Notes under the pieces: model-generated
Seen by the model: the letters and a program-made list of their open reading frames with translations, nothing else
What the model was told of the DNA's origin: nothing
Databases searched by the model: none
Made by a program: the position numbers and the translations under genes
Part shown: positions 54,278-62,223 of the stretch, piece by piece
Numbering within the stretch: the first letter of the stretch is position 1
Layout: each line of letters begins with the position of its first letter
Assembly (NCBI RefSeq): GCF_038433465.1
Contig: NZ_JAESVF010000008.1
Coordinates: 1 to 64,000 of the forward strand
Source: Galbibacter sp038433465
Lineage (GTDB): Bacteria > Bacteroidota > Bacteroidia > Flavobacteriales > Flavobacteriaceae
Direction: 5' to 3'
DNA: 64,000 nt

Positions 54278-54478
54278 TTAATCGATTTCGAATGTAATTT
54301 TTACGTTTACACGATAATTGTCAATTTCGCCATCTGTAACAGTGGCACTTTGCTCGTTAATGTACACCGAGCGAATATTTTTTACAGACTTAGAAGCTTT
54401 TTTTATAGCCGATTTTGTAGCGTCTTCCCAACTTTTGTCTGAATTTGATAATACTTCAATAACTTTTAATACTGCCAT
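54278..54478 (-). CDS. Dodecin (flavin-binding dodecamer)
   Basis: 66 residues, full length for the family. The pattern VIEVLSNSDKSWEDATKSAI includes the stacking Trp of the flavin site, and the final strand DNYRVNVKITFEID is typical. Binds and buffers riboflavin/FMN-type flavins. Single gene with a palindromic terminator downstream. Confidence 0.95.
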   Translation of the reverse strand: MAVLKVIEVLSNSDKSWEDATKSAIKKASKSVKNIRSVYINEQSATVTDGEIDNYRVNVKITFEID

Positions 54479-54612
54479 GATTATTTGTTTTTTGTGGTTA
54501 ATCTTTCTTTTAAAGATAAGTCATTTTTTTGAGGTTGGAAAAAATAGGTAGTGTAACTTATACATTAATAAGGGGTTATTAATTCCGAAGTAATATTTTG
54601 GTAACCTTAAAT

Positions 54613-54620
54613 TAACTTTG
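54613..54620 (+). promoter_or_regulatory. -7 promoter element of the PiT transporter gene
   Basis: TAACTTTG matches TAnnTTTG, 44 bp before the ATG at 54665. No TTG is seen at the normal distance. Confidence 0.4.
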
Positions 54621-54664
54621 CTTTTAATTTGAAAATAGACTTTTGCTGTTAGTTAAAAATCGAT

Positions 54665-56929
54665 ATGGAGCAGTTTTATATTTTTATGTTAGTGGCACTT
54701 TTTGTTTTGGCCATTACAGATTTGACGGTAGGAGTAAGTAACGATGCGGTAAATTTTTTAAACTCAGCAGTAGGCTCCAAGGCGGCATCCTTAAAAACCA
54801 TACTTATTATTGCAAGTATAGGAGTTGCTGTGGGTGCTATCTTTTCGTCAGGGTTGATGGAGGTTGCCAGAAAGGGAATCTTTAATCCCGAGCAGTTTTA
54901 TTTTGACGAGATCATGATTATTTTCATGGCGGTAATGATCACCGATATTTTATTACTCGATCTTTTTAATTCGTTGGCATTACCAACTTCTACAACAGTT
55001 TCAATTGTTTTTGAGCTTTTAGGAGCTTCCGTAGCGATTTCATTTATTAAAATATTTCAAGCGGATGCTGCTATTGGTAGTATTTCGAATTACATTAATG
55101 GTGACAAAGCAACCGAAATTATCGTTGGGATATTAATGTCGGTAGTCATAGCTTTTACTGTCGGTACGGTTGTTCAGTGGGTTTCGCGACTTATTTTTTC
55201 TTTTCAGTATGAAAAAAGAATGAAATTCGTTGGTGGAATTTTTGGTGGTATTGCCATTACTTCGATTACCTATTTTATTCTGATAAAAGGAATTAAAGGG
55301 GTAACAATTATTCCTGAAGCTTTTTTAAATTTTGTTGACGGAAATAAGCCTTTAATTATACTTGTTTGTTTGTTGTTATTCACGGCAATTTCTCAAATTA
55401 TAGTAAGTTTCACAAAAATCAATTTACTTAAAATCATCATTTTAATCGGGACCTTTGCTTTGGCTTTGGCTTTTGCAGGAAACGATTTGGTAAATTTTAT
55501 CGGGGTGCCAATAGCTGCATATCAATCGTACGAAATTTGGCATACTGCCTATGAAACTTCGGGAGTTTTGCCTTCAGAATTCGGAATGGCAAGTTTATCT
55601 GGACAAGTAGAAACTCCAACTTATATGCTTGTACTTGCAGGTTTGGTTATGGTTGTTACACTTTGGTTGTCTAAAAAGGCACGTTCTGTAATGTACACCG
55701 AAATTAATTTAGCGCGTAGTGGCGATGGTTCTGAGAAGTTTGAACCTAATTTTTTATCGCGTTTTATTGTGCGTACTTCGGTTAGTTTTAACCAAGTGCT
55801 GTCTAATGCAATGCCAAATGGATTACAAAAAAGTATAGAGGCAAGGTTTGAAAAACCAGAAACCAAAAGAAGTAAGAATCCAGAAAACGAACCAGCTTTC
55901 GATATGGTTCGTGCAGCCGTAAATTTAATGGTGGCAAGTATTTTAATTTCATTGGCAACGTCTCTTAAATTACCGCTATCTACAACCTATGTTTCGTTTA
56001 TGGTGGCAATGGGAACATCGCTTTCAGACAAGGCATGGGGACGAGAAAGTGCTGTGTATAGAGTTGCAGGAGTTTTTAATGTAATTGGCGGATGGTTTGT
56101 AACGGCCATTGTAGCGTTTGCCGCAGCAGCATTGTTTGCAACTATAATTTACTACGGAAAAGCAACAGCGCTTGTAATATTATTAGTGCTGGCGATATTT
56201 TTACTGACAAGAAGCTTTCTTCTTTATAAGAAAAATGAAAAAGAAAAAGAAGCTGCACTTGAAGTGGATAGAACTTCTTTAATTACGATTAACGAAATTA
56301 TAAGTGAAAGTTCTGATAATATCTCTAAAGTTATCCGAAGAATAAGTAAAGTATACGGCGAGGTAATTGACAGCTTAGGATTGCAAGATTTGAATAAACT
56401 GAAAAAAACGAAAAAGCAATTAAATAAATTAGAAACAGAGGTTGATACGCTAAAGAGTGATATATTTTATTTTATTAAATCGTTGGATGAAAGTTCTGTT
56501 GAAGCTAGTAAATTTTACATTTTAACGCTCGATTATTTGCAAGACATGGTGCAATCGATAAGTTATATTACCAAGAATAGCTATGCCCATGTCAACAACA
56601 ATCATAAAAACTTAAAGTTTAATCAAATTCGAGATTTAAAACGAATTGACGAACGCTTGGAAGTACTTTTTGATAGAATTAAAGTTGACTTAGACGGAAA
56701 TACTTTTGAAGATATTGGATTTATTATTGAAGATAAAAAGGAGTTGCTCGACAATGTTTCTGGGTTAATTCAGAAGCAAATAGACCGTATTCGAAGCACC
56801 GAAACGAGTCCGAAAAACACAAAACTCTATTTTAGTTTACTCCTAGAAACTAAAGATTTAATCACGGCAACTATTAGTTTGTTAACCTTATTTAAAGAGT
56901 TTCACGATGATTATTCTAGAATAAAATAG
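54665..56929 (+). CDS. PiT-family inorganic phosphate transporter with PhoU-like tail
   Basis: 754 residues. PiT repeats are in the N-terminal half (TDLTVGVSNDAVNFLNSAVG; ALPTSTTVSIVFELLGASVA) and again at about 415-460 (SLKLPLSTTYVSFMVAMGTS). About ten to twelve helices in all. The last 220 residues (about 535-754) are soluble, helical and PhoU-like (ISESSDNISKVIRRISKVYG), so transport and its regulator are fused. Low-affinity phosphate uptake coupled to cations. Could use phosphate freed by the phytase of the 18-22 kb locus, though not linked. Confidence 0.93.
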   Translation: MEQFYIFMLVALFVLAITDLTVGVSNDAVNFLNSAVGSKAASLKTILIIASIGVAVGAIFSSGLMEVARKGIFNPEQFYFDEIMIIFMAVMITDILLLDLFNSLALPTSTTVSIVFELLGASVAISFIKIFQADAAIGSISNYINGDKATEIIVGILMSVVIAFTVGTVVQWVSRLIFSFQYEKRMKFVGGIFGGIAITSITYFILIKGIKGVTIIPEAFLNFVDGNKPLIILVCLLLFTAISQIIVSFTKINLLKIIILIGTFALALAFAGNDLVNFIGVPIAAYQSYEIWHTAYETSGVLPSEFGMASLSGQVETPTYMLVLAGLVMVVTLWLSKKARSVMYTEINLARSGDGSEKFEPNFLSRFIVRTSVSFNQVLSNAMPNGLQKSIEARFEKPETKRSKNPENEPAFDMVRAAVNLMVASILISLATSLKLPLSTTYVSFMVAMGTSLSDKAWGRESAVYRVAGVFNVIGGWFVTAIVAFAAAALFATIIYYGKATALVILLVLAIFLLTRSFLLYKKNEKEKEAALEVDRTSLITINEIISESSDNISKVIRRISKVYGEVIDSLGLQDLNKLKKTKKQLNKLETEVDTLKSDIFYFIKSLDESSVEASKFYILTLDYLQDMVQSISYITKNSYAHVNNNHKNLKFNQIRDLKRIDERLEVLFDRIKVDLDGNTFEDIGFIIEDKKELLDNVSGLIQKQIDRIRSTETSPKNTKLYFSLLLETKDLITATISLLTLFKEFHDDYSRIK

Positions 56930-56933
56930 ACAT

Positions 56934-56968
56934 AAAAAAAAGTCGATTATTACAATCGACCTTTTTTT
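56934..56968. terminator. Bidirectional terminator between PiT and nfu
   Basis: AAAAAAAGTCGATT and AATCGAC-CTTTTTTT pair around a 5-nt loop. T runs on both strands; it serves the convergent PiT (plus) and nfu (minus) genes. Confidence 0.85.
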
Positions 56969-56984
56969 ATGCTTTATGAAAATC

Positions 56985-57899
56985 TTAGCCGTTAATAGCA
57001 ACAACTTCGTTTACTTTCCCGTCGAGCATGCTTTTAAGCATAGTTTCGATTCCGTTTTTTAAAGTGAAAGTAGAAGAAGGGCAACCGCTACAAGCACCTT
57101 GTAAAATAACACTCACAGTTTTACTTTCTTCATCATACGATTGAAAGCGAATGTTACCACCGTCGCTCGCTACTGCAGGTTTTACATATTCTTCTAAAAT
57201 GTCTACAATTTGCTGAGAAGTTTCATCTAAAGAAGTTGTTTCAACAGTATTGTTTTCTGCATTTTCTGTTGTGTTTTGAGTGTTGCTTTTAGCATCTTCA
57301 GAAACAATTTCTTTTCCTTCTTCAATATGTAAACGAATGTATTCTCTTAATTCAGAAGCGATATCATCCCACTCTGTAATGTCGTATTTTAAAACTGAAA
57401 TATAATTTTCGTCAATAAATACTTCTTTTACAAATGGAAAGTGGAAGAGTCCGCTTGCCAATGGCGATATTTTTGCTTCTTCAATATTTTTAAATTCAAA
57501 AGCAGCCAACACAAGTTTTTTGTTTGATACAAATTTTAAGGCAGCTGGGTTTGGAGTGCTTTCAGCATAAACAGTAACTGGTACTTTTGAAGGTGTCGTT
57601 TCGTCTTCAATAATAACAGGTTCTCCAGAATTTAAATAGTTTTCAATTTGCTTTGCAACTTCTTCTTGTACCTCTGGCCACTCAACAATGTCGTAGCGTT
57701 CTACAGCTACAAAGTTTCCAGAAATGTACACTGTTTTTGTAAACGGTAAATAAAAAAGTTGTTTTGCTAAAGGCGAATTCTTAGCTTCGTCAACGTTTTT
57801 AAACTCATAATTTTGCTTACGAGTTAGAAATTTGTTAGCCTCAAACTTTATAATTGCCGGTCTATTGGTAGGTTGTATATTTATTTTATAAGGTTCCAT
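56985..57899 (-). CDS. Nfu/NifU-like iron-sulfur carrier with duplicated N-domain
   Basis: 304 residues. Two Nfu N-terminal domains in tandem (about 5-95, PTNRPAIIKFEANKFLT; and about 110-200, STPNPAALKFVSNKKLV) precede a Thr/Glu/Asn-rich linker and a NifU C-terminal domain (about 228-304) with the cluster motif C270-SG-C273 in GACSGCPSS. It delivers [4Fe-4S] or [2Fe-2S] clusters. Typical Nfu proteins have one N-domain, so the duplication is a lineage feature. A -7 element TAATTTTG lies at 57923-57916 on the minus strand. Confidence 0.93.
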   Translation of the reverse strand: MEPYKINIQPTNRPAIIKFEANKFLTRKQNYEFKNVDEAKNSPLAKQLFYLPFTKTVYISGNFVAVERYDIVEWPEVQEEVAKQIENYLNSGEPVIIEDETTPSKVPVTVYAESTPNPAALKFVSNKKLVLAAFEFKNIEEAKISPLASGLFHFPFVKEVFIDENYISVLKYDITEWDDIASELREYIRLHIEEGKEIVSEDAKSNTQNTTENAENNTVETTSLDETSQQIVDILEEYVKPAVASDGGNIRFQSYDEESKTVSVILQGACSGCPSSTFTLKNGIETMLKSMLDGKVNEVVAING

Positions 57900-57946
57900 T
57901 TCATCTAATTTTCTGCAAAATTACAAAACAAAGCTCATCTTTTTGG

Positions 57947-57954
57947 TATCTTTG
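57947..57954 (+). promoter_or_regulatory. -7 promoter element of porP/sprF
   Basis: TATCTTTG matches TAnnTTTG, 29 bp before the ATG at 57984. It is divergent from the nfu promoter in the same 84-bp gap. Confidence 0.45.
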
Positions 57955-57983
57955 ATTAATAACCTACTAATTCCCTTAATTGC

Positions 57984-58979
57984 ATGAAATTTAGTCGTAT
58001 AATAAGTTTCTTTTTGCTGTTTGTTACGGCTACATATTCTTATGCGCAAGAAGGTATTCCGGTGTACTTTGATTATTTGTCCGACAATTATTATTTGGTG
58101 TATCCTTCAATGGCAGGAGTTGGGAAAGGAGGTAAAATAAGACTTACAGCTAGGAAGCAGTGGTTTGATGTTGAGAAAGCGCCGGCATTACAAACTTTAA
58201 ACGGACATATGAGAGTTGGCGAGAAAAGTGGAGTTGGAGTTATTCTATTTAACGACAGAAATGGCTATCATTCGCAATCTGGAATGAAGTTTACTTACGC
58301 ACACCATATTACATTGTCTCAATATCGAGACGGTGTGAATCAATTGTCATTTGGTGTGAATGTAGGGTTTATGCAAAGTCGCCTTGACGAATCGGAGTTT
58401 ACTTCTACTATTCCAGACCCTATTATTTCAGGAACAAACACGACTTCAAATTATTATAATGTTGATGTGGGAATGTCGTATAATTTTTTAGAATTTTATG
58501 CGCATGTTGCTGTTAAAAATTTATTGGGAAATAGCCGCGATTTATATTCCGCAGAAGAAATTGATAATTTAAGACGTTATTTATTTTCAATTGGGTATGT
58601 ATTTGGGCAACAACAATGGCAATTTGAACCTTCTGTTCTTTTTCAGTTTTCAGAATACACACAAGAAACTGCAGTCGATTTTAATGCAAAAGTTTACCGA
58701 GAAATGAATTTTGGTAAAATTTGGGGAGGGCTTTCCTATCGAAGAAGCTTTGAAGGAGCCGAATATGCCTCTGGCGCTGGTTCGGGCACGCAAAAACTAC
58801 AATTAATTACCCCTATTGTTGGCGTTAATATCAATAAATTTATGTTTTCGTACAATTATTCTTATCAAACTGGCGACGTACGATTTGACAATGGCGGATT
58901 TCATCAAATTACTTTAGGCTACGATTTTTTACAGGGGAAAGAAAGGTATAAATGTAAATGTCCTGCTGTAAATTATTAA
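57984..58979 (+). CDS. PorP/SprF-family type IX secretion outer-membrane protein
   Basis: 331 residues with a signal peptide (ending TYSYAQ). The family start PVYFDYLSDNYYLVYPSMAG, then GVILFNDRNGYHSQSGMKFT and the C-terminal FHQITLGYDF mark a PorP/SprF beta-barrel. SprF-like proteins help the T9SS deliver cell-surface adhesins such as SprB. No adhesin or sprE gene is adjacent, so this is probably one of several copies. Ends about 30 bp before the gamma-carbonic anhydrase gene. Confidence 0.9.
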   Translation: MKFSRIISFFLLFVTATYSYAQEGIPVYFDYLSDNYYLVYPSMAGVGKGGKIRLTARKQWFDVEKAPALQTLNGHMRVGEKSGVGVILFNDRNGYHSQSGMKFTYAHHITLSQYRDGVNQLSFGVNVGFMQSRLDESEFTSTIPDPIISGTNTTSNYYNVDVGMSYNFLEFYAHVAVKNLLGNSRDLYSAEEIDNLRRYLFSIGYVFGQQQWQFEPSVLFQFSEYTQETAVDFNAKVYREMNFGKIWGGLSYRRSFEGAEYASGAGSGTQKLQLITPIVGVNINKFMFSYNYSYQTGDVRFDNGGFHQITLGYDFLQGKERYKCKCPAVNY

Positions 58980-59010
58980 AGTCGAAGTATCTTCGTATAA
59001 ATATAAAATC

Positions 59011-59526
59011 ATGATAATTAAAGAAGTTAACGGGAAAAAACCAAGCTTTGGCGATGCTGTTTTTATTGCTGAAAATGCTACCATTGTGGGTGATGTAGAA
59101 ATGGGAAACGAATGTAGTGTATGGTTTAATGCAGTAGTTCGTGGCGATGTACATTTTATCAAAATTGGAAATAAAGTGAATATTCAAGACGGAGCTGTTA
59201 TACATTGCACTTATAAAAAGCATCCAACAGTAATTGGCAACAACGTATCTATTGGGCATAATGCCATTGTTCATGGTTGCACTATAAAAGATAATGTCCT
59301 TATCGGAATGGGGAGTATTGTGATGGATAATTGTGTTGTTGAAAGCAATTCAATTATTGCAGCAGGGGCTGTAGTAACTCAAAATACACATGTTGAAGCA
59401 GGTGCGATTTATGCAGGAGTTCCAGCACGAAAAGTAAAAAATATCAGTGAAGATTTAAGTAAAAACGAGGTGGAGCGCATTGCAAATAGTTATGTTATGT
59501 ATGCATCTTGGTTTAAGGAAGATTAA
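59011..59526 (+). CDS. Gamma-carbonic anhydrase family protein
   Basis: 171 residues. Left-handed beta-helix from hexapeptide repeats (VFIAENATIVGDVEMGNECS, IGNKVNIQDGAVIHCTYKKH, VIGNNVSIGHNAIVHGCTIK) with the Zn-type His residues in IHC and GHNAIVHGC, then a C-terminal helix (NEVERIANSYVMYASWFKED). Could be a carbonic anhydrase or an acetyltransferase-like relative; the family is often loosely named. Confidence 0.9.
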   Translation: MIIKEVNGKKPSFGDAVFIAENATIVGDVEMGNECSVWFNAVVRGDVHFIKIGNKVNIQDGAVIHCTYKKHPTVIGNNVSIGHNAIVHGCTIKDNVLIGMGSIVMDNCVVESNSIIAAGAVVTQNTHVEAGAIYAGVPARKVKNISEDLSKNEVERIANSYVMYASWFKED

Positions 59527-59539
59527 TTTTTTACTTTTG
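59508..59539 (+). promoter_or_regulatory. Promoter of fabD
   Basis: TTG (59508-59510), 21-bp spacer, TACTTTTG (59532-59539). It starts inside the end of the preceding gene, and the leader to the fabD ATG is about 75 nt. Confidence 0.6.
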
Positions 59540-59621
59540 CCAAAATTTAACGATTAAACAAAACGGATTTTTGTGAGACGATTCATGAAAATTCTATTTT
59601 ATAAAAAATAAATTACAACAA

Positions 59622-60503
59622 ATGAAAGCATATGTTTTTCCTGGGCAAGGCGCTCAATTTGTAGGAATGGGGTTAGATTTATATGAAAACTCTGATGTAG
59701 CAAAACAATTATTTGAACAAGCTAACGATATTTTAGGTTTTTCCATTACAGATATTATGTTTCAAGGAACTGCCGAAGATTTAAAACAAACCAAAGTAAC
59801 ACAACCAGCTGTGTTTTTACACGCTGTTATTTTGAGTAAAGTTTTAGGCGATAGTTTTCAGCCAGCTATGGTTGCAGGACATTCGTTAGGGGAGTTATCG
59901 GCATTGGTAGCAAACAACACTTTGAGTTTTGAAGACGGATTGCAATTAGTTTCTAGACGTGCTATGGCAATGCAAAAGGCTTGTGAAATTACACCAAGTA
60001 CGATGGCTGCTGTTTTAGGTTTAGAAGATAATATTGTAGAAGAAGTTTGTAACACAATTGATGGAATTGTAGTACCTGCAAATTATAACTGTCCGGGGCA
60101 GCTTGTTATTTCAGGAGAAATTGAAGCTATTAATAATGCATGTGAAGCATTAAAAGAAAAAGGTGCAAAAAGAGCGTTGGTGTTACCAGTTGGAGGAGCT
60201 TTCCATTCACCATTGATGGAGCCAGCTAGAGAAGAGCTTGCTGCTGCTATCGAGCAAACAACTTTTAATACACCTATTTGTCCGGTGTACCAAAATGTAA
60301 CGACTACAGCGGTTAATAACCCAGAGGAAATTAAAAAGAACTTAATTGCACAATTAACTGCTCCAGTAAAATGGACGCAAAGTGTTGAGAATATGATTAA
60401 AGATGGAGCGACTTTGTTTACAGAAGTTGGCCCAGGAAAAGTTTTACAAGGGTTGGTTAAGAAAATTGATAGAAGTGCTGAAGTTGCTTCTGCAGCGATT
60501 TAA
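59622..60503 (+). CDS. fabD: Malonyl-CoA:ACP transacylase
   Basis: Loads malonyl groups on acyl carrier protein for fatty-acid synthesis. 293 residues, full length. The start MKAYVFPGQGAQFVGMG, the nucleophile Ser88 in GHSLGE, and the later GGAFHSPLM with the catalytic His are present. Own promoter and terminator, so a monocistronic gene apart from the fab cluster. Confidence 0.96.
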   Translation: MKAYVFPGQGAQFVGMGLDLYENSDVAKQLFEQANDILGFSITDIMFQGTAEDLKQTKVTQPAVFLHAVILSKVLGDSFQPAMVAGHSLGELSALVANNTLSFEDGLQLVSRRAMAMQKACEITPSTMAAVLGLEDNIVEEVCNTIDGIVVPANYNCPGQLVISGEIEAINNACEALKEKGAKRALVLPVGGAFHSPLMEPAREELAAAIEQTTFNTPICPVYQNVTTTAVNNPEEIKKNLIAQLTAPVKWTQSVENMIKDGATLFTEVGPGKVLQGLVKKIDRSAEVASAAI

Positions 60504-60526
60504 ACCCATTGAAAATATTGAGTATT

Positions 60527-60561
60527 AAAGCATTCTAGCCTCTGGTTAGAATGCTTTTTTT
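60527..60561 (+). terminator. Terminator of fabD
   Basis: AAAGCATTCTA and TAGAATGCTTT form an 11-bp stem with a 9-nt loop and a T run. Confidence 0.9.
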
Positions 60562-60674
60562 GTTTTGATTGTCGATTAACAACGCCTTAACACTTTGCGT
60601 TAAAGTTCCTTAAATACACGTCAGAAAATTCTTTTCGTTCGTATATTAGAGTATAACCAAAAAAATTAAACACT

Positions 60675-60839
60675 ATGTTACGTTGGACAATCATTTTTTT
60701 AATAGTTGCAGTAATTGCAGCAATTTTTGGTTTCGGTGGTGTTGCAGGAGCAGCTGCTGGAATTGCTAAAATTTTATTTTTTATCTTTTTAGTGCTATTT
60801 CTAATATCTATTATTAGCAGATTGTTTTCTAGAAGATAA
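60675..60839 (+). CDS. DUF1328 small membrane protein
   Basis: 54 residues from ATG 60675. MLRWTIIFLIVAVIAAIFGF followed by GGVAGAAAGIAKILFFIFLV and ending SRLFSRR is the DUF1328/YtjA pattern of two helices with a Gly/Ala-rich turn. Function unknown; relatives are linked to envelope stress. The small lipoprotein gene follows 48 bp downstream, and the two are probably co-transcribed. Confidence 0.9.
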   Translation: MLRWTIIFLIVAVIAAIFGFGGVAGAAAGIAKILFFIFLVLFLISIISRLFSRR

Positions 60840-60887
60840 ACCACAATTAAAATCAAAATAAATAATAACCATTAAAAACTAAACAAC

Positions 60888-61076
60888 ATGAAAAAGATAT
60901 TTTTAACATTCGCATTAATTTGTTCACTTGGGGTATTTACAACAAGTTGTAAAGAGAAAAAAGAAACACCAGCAGAGCAGGTAAAAGAAGCTGCTGAAGA
61001 TGTTGGTGATAAAATTGAAGAAGGAGCAGAAGAAGTCGAAGATGAAATCGATGATATGACAGATGAAAACAAATAA
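60888..61076 (+). CDS. Tiny acidic lipoprotein
   Basis: 62 residues. A signal peptide with lipobox (VFTTSC, Cys 21), then KEKKETPAEQVKEAAEDVGD and further Glu/Asp-rich amphipathic sequence. Resembles small stress lipoproteins with heptad-like repeats (YtxH/CsbD-like style). Closed by a terminator. Function unknown. Confidence 0.85.
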   Translation: MKKIFLTFALICSLGVFTTSCKEKKETPAEQVKEAAEDVGDKIEEGAEEVEDEIDDMTDENK

Positions 61077-61096
61077 TCTGTTTCTAAATATGATAA

Positions 61097-61126
61097 AAAA
61101 AACCACGCTAATTAGCGTGGTTTTTT
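61097..61126. terminator. Bidirectional perfect-palindrome terminator
   Basis: AAAAAACCACGCTAA with TTAGCGTGGTTTTTT, a perfect 30-bp palindrome. Serves the tiny lipoprotein (plus) and the convergent 63-residue gene (minus). Confidence 0.85.
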
Positions 61127-61144
61127 GTTAGTTGTATTTTTAAA

Positions 61145-61336
61145 TTATGCCGTTAGCGTACAGTCTGCACAATCTTTAACGGTTCCATAATAGGTTTCTC
61201 TGTATTTGTGTACAGTTCGAAGCGGAATACCTAAAAGGTGCTTTTTAATGTAAGTAACTTTTACACTCACACTTCCCATTTTCTTGCTGTAACGTTTTTC
61301 TAATCTTGTTTTTCTTTTAATTTTTATAAATGCCAT
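61145..61336 (-). CDS. Small basic protein of unknown function
   Basis: 63 residues. The N-terminus is very basic (FIKIKRKTRLEKRYSKKMGS), the middle is beta-like (VSVKVTYIKKHLLGIPLRTV), and the end holds DCADCTLTA with two cysteines. No signal peptide or transmembrane segment. It ends next to a convergent terminator and begins with ATG 61336. I recognise no family. The leader contains a perfect 9-bp hairpin (61377-61397). Probably a real gene, since no other frame explains the stretch, but confidence is limited. Confidence 0.6.
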   Translation of the reverse strand: MAFIKIKRKTRLEKRYSKKMGSVSVKVTYIKKHLLGIPLRTVHKYRETYYGTVKDCADCTLTA

Positions 61337-61376
61337 AATTTTTGTTTCCCCAACAGTAGTAGTTGAGATTCATAGT

Positions 61377-61397
61377 ATTTAGGAACAATTCCTAAAT
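61377..61397. repeat. Perfect short inverted repeat upstream of the 63-residue gene
   Basis: ATTTAGGAA-CAA-TTCCTAAAT. Candidate operator or 5' leader hairpin. The rest of 61398-61654 is AT-rich, without a gene I can support. It holds -7-like sequences TAGCTTTG (61619-61626) and TATATTTG (61650-61657) for the next gene. Confidence 0.4.
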
Positions 61398-61654
61398 TTT
61401 TGATTTTCTTTTTTATACGATGATTTACACCCTATTAAGATTCACATTGCAAATATCGTAAATATAGTGCTCAATGTCAAATAGTTATATTTTATCCTAA
61501 TAGGCTTACTAAAGATAAAATCTATAGTAGGTGTTAATTTTTCATAATTTTACTTATAATTGGAGGAGATGGTAAAATTGCTTAGGGAACAAATAATGCG
61601 AGGTTCAAAGGTTTTTAGTAGCTTTGCTTTTTTCGAAACTAACCAACTGTATAT

Positions 61655-62122
61655 TTGAGGTATTTTAGCAACATAAAGTTGATTTTACTACGCGTTTTTT
61701 TGGTTTTTGGGGTATTTGTGTACCTTTTATTTCCATTACGGGTGTATATTTTTAATTTTATGCACGCAATTTCGCATACTATCGAATCGGGGAGTTATAA
61801 ACCGCATTCGCATCGGTTTTCATTTCATACGCATCAATCGCATTCACATTCACACTCGCATGATGATTCAACTATTTCAAATCATCAGCATGGATATTTA
61901 ACTGCATTTACTTCCTTTTTTCAGCAAGAACAAGAAAAGGAAAATCAAAAGCATTTATCAATTTATAAAACTTTAGACGAACATATTCCGTCAGTAATTT
62001 ATCAGTCAAAACCAATTGTTTTTTCTGAAATATTACAGTGTGAATGGTTGTTAACTACTACTTTTTATAGGGTTGATATTGGTGTGGTTACACCTCCTCC
62101 ACAAATACATCTTTTCACATAA
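61655..62122 (+). CDS. His-rich membrane protein next to a TonB receptor
   Basis: 155 residues from TTG 61655; a start at TTG 61679 (ILLRVFLVF) is also possible, because a TATATTTG -7 element overlaps the first TTG. One or two N-terminal helices (LILLRVFLVFGVFVYLLFPL and RVYIFNFMHAIS) are followed by a His cluster HSHRFSFHTHQSHSHSHSHD (about 52-71), HQHGY, and a periplasmic tail. The His repeat points to Zn, Ni, Co or Cu binding. A TonB receptor gene starts about 100 bp downstream. No family recognised. Confidence 0.72.
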   Translation: MRYFSNIKLILLRVFLVFGVFVYLLFPLRVYIFNFMHAISHTIESGSYKPHSHRFSFHTHQSHSHSHSHDDSTISNHQHGYLTAFTSFFQQEQEKENQKHLSIYKTLDEHIPSVIYQSKPIVFSEILQCEWLLTTTFYRVDIGVVTPPPQIHLFT

Positions 62123-62155
62123 ATAGAAAAGAAGATTTTTCTTCAATTTAAAAAA

Positions 62156-62187
62156 CATTAAAATGCACGTGTTTTGAAATTTTAATG
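62156..62187 (+). other. Hairpin between the His-rich gene and the TonB receptor
   Basis: CATTAAAAT (62156-62164) pairs with ATTTTAATG (62179-62187) over a 14-nt loop, with GGTTTTTA downstream. It could act as a weak terminator or attenuator 37 bp before the receptor start. Confidence 0.4.
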
Positions 62188-62223
62188 CGTGGTTTTTATG
62201 GTCATTACTAAATAATCAAACAA

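Noticed and set aside
60587..60856. 89-codon minus-strand frame
   Set aside because: Antisense to the DUF1328 gene, which has a clear family pattern on the plus strand.
61797..61862. CATTCGCAT-type short repeats as a DNA repeat array
   Set aside because: They are the His-rich coding stretch of the 155-residue protein.
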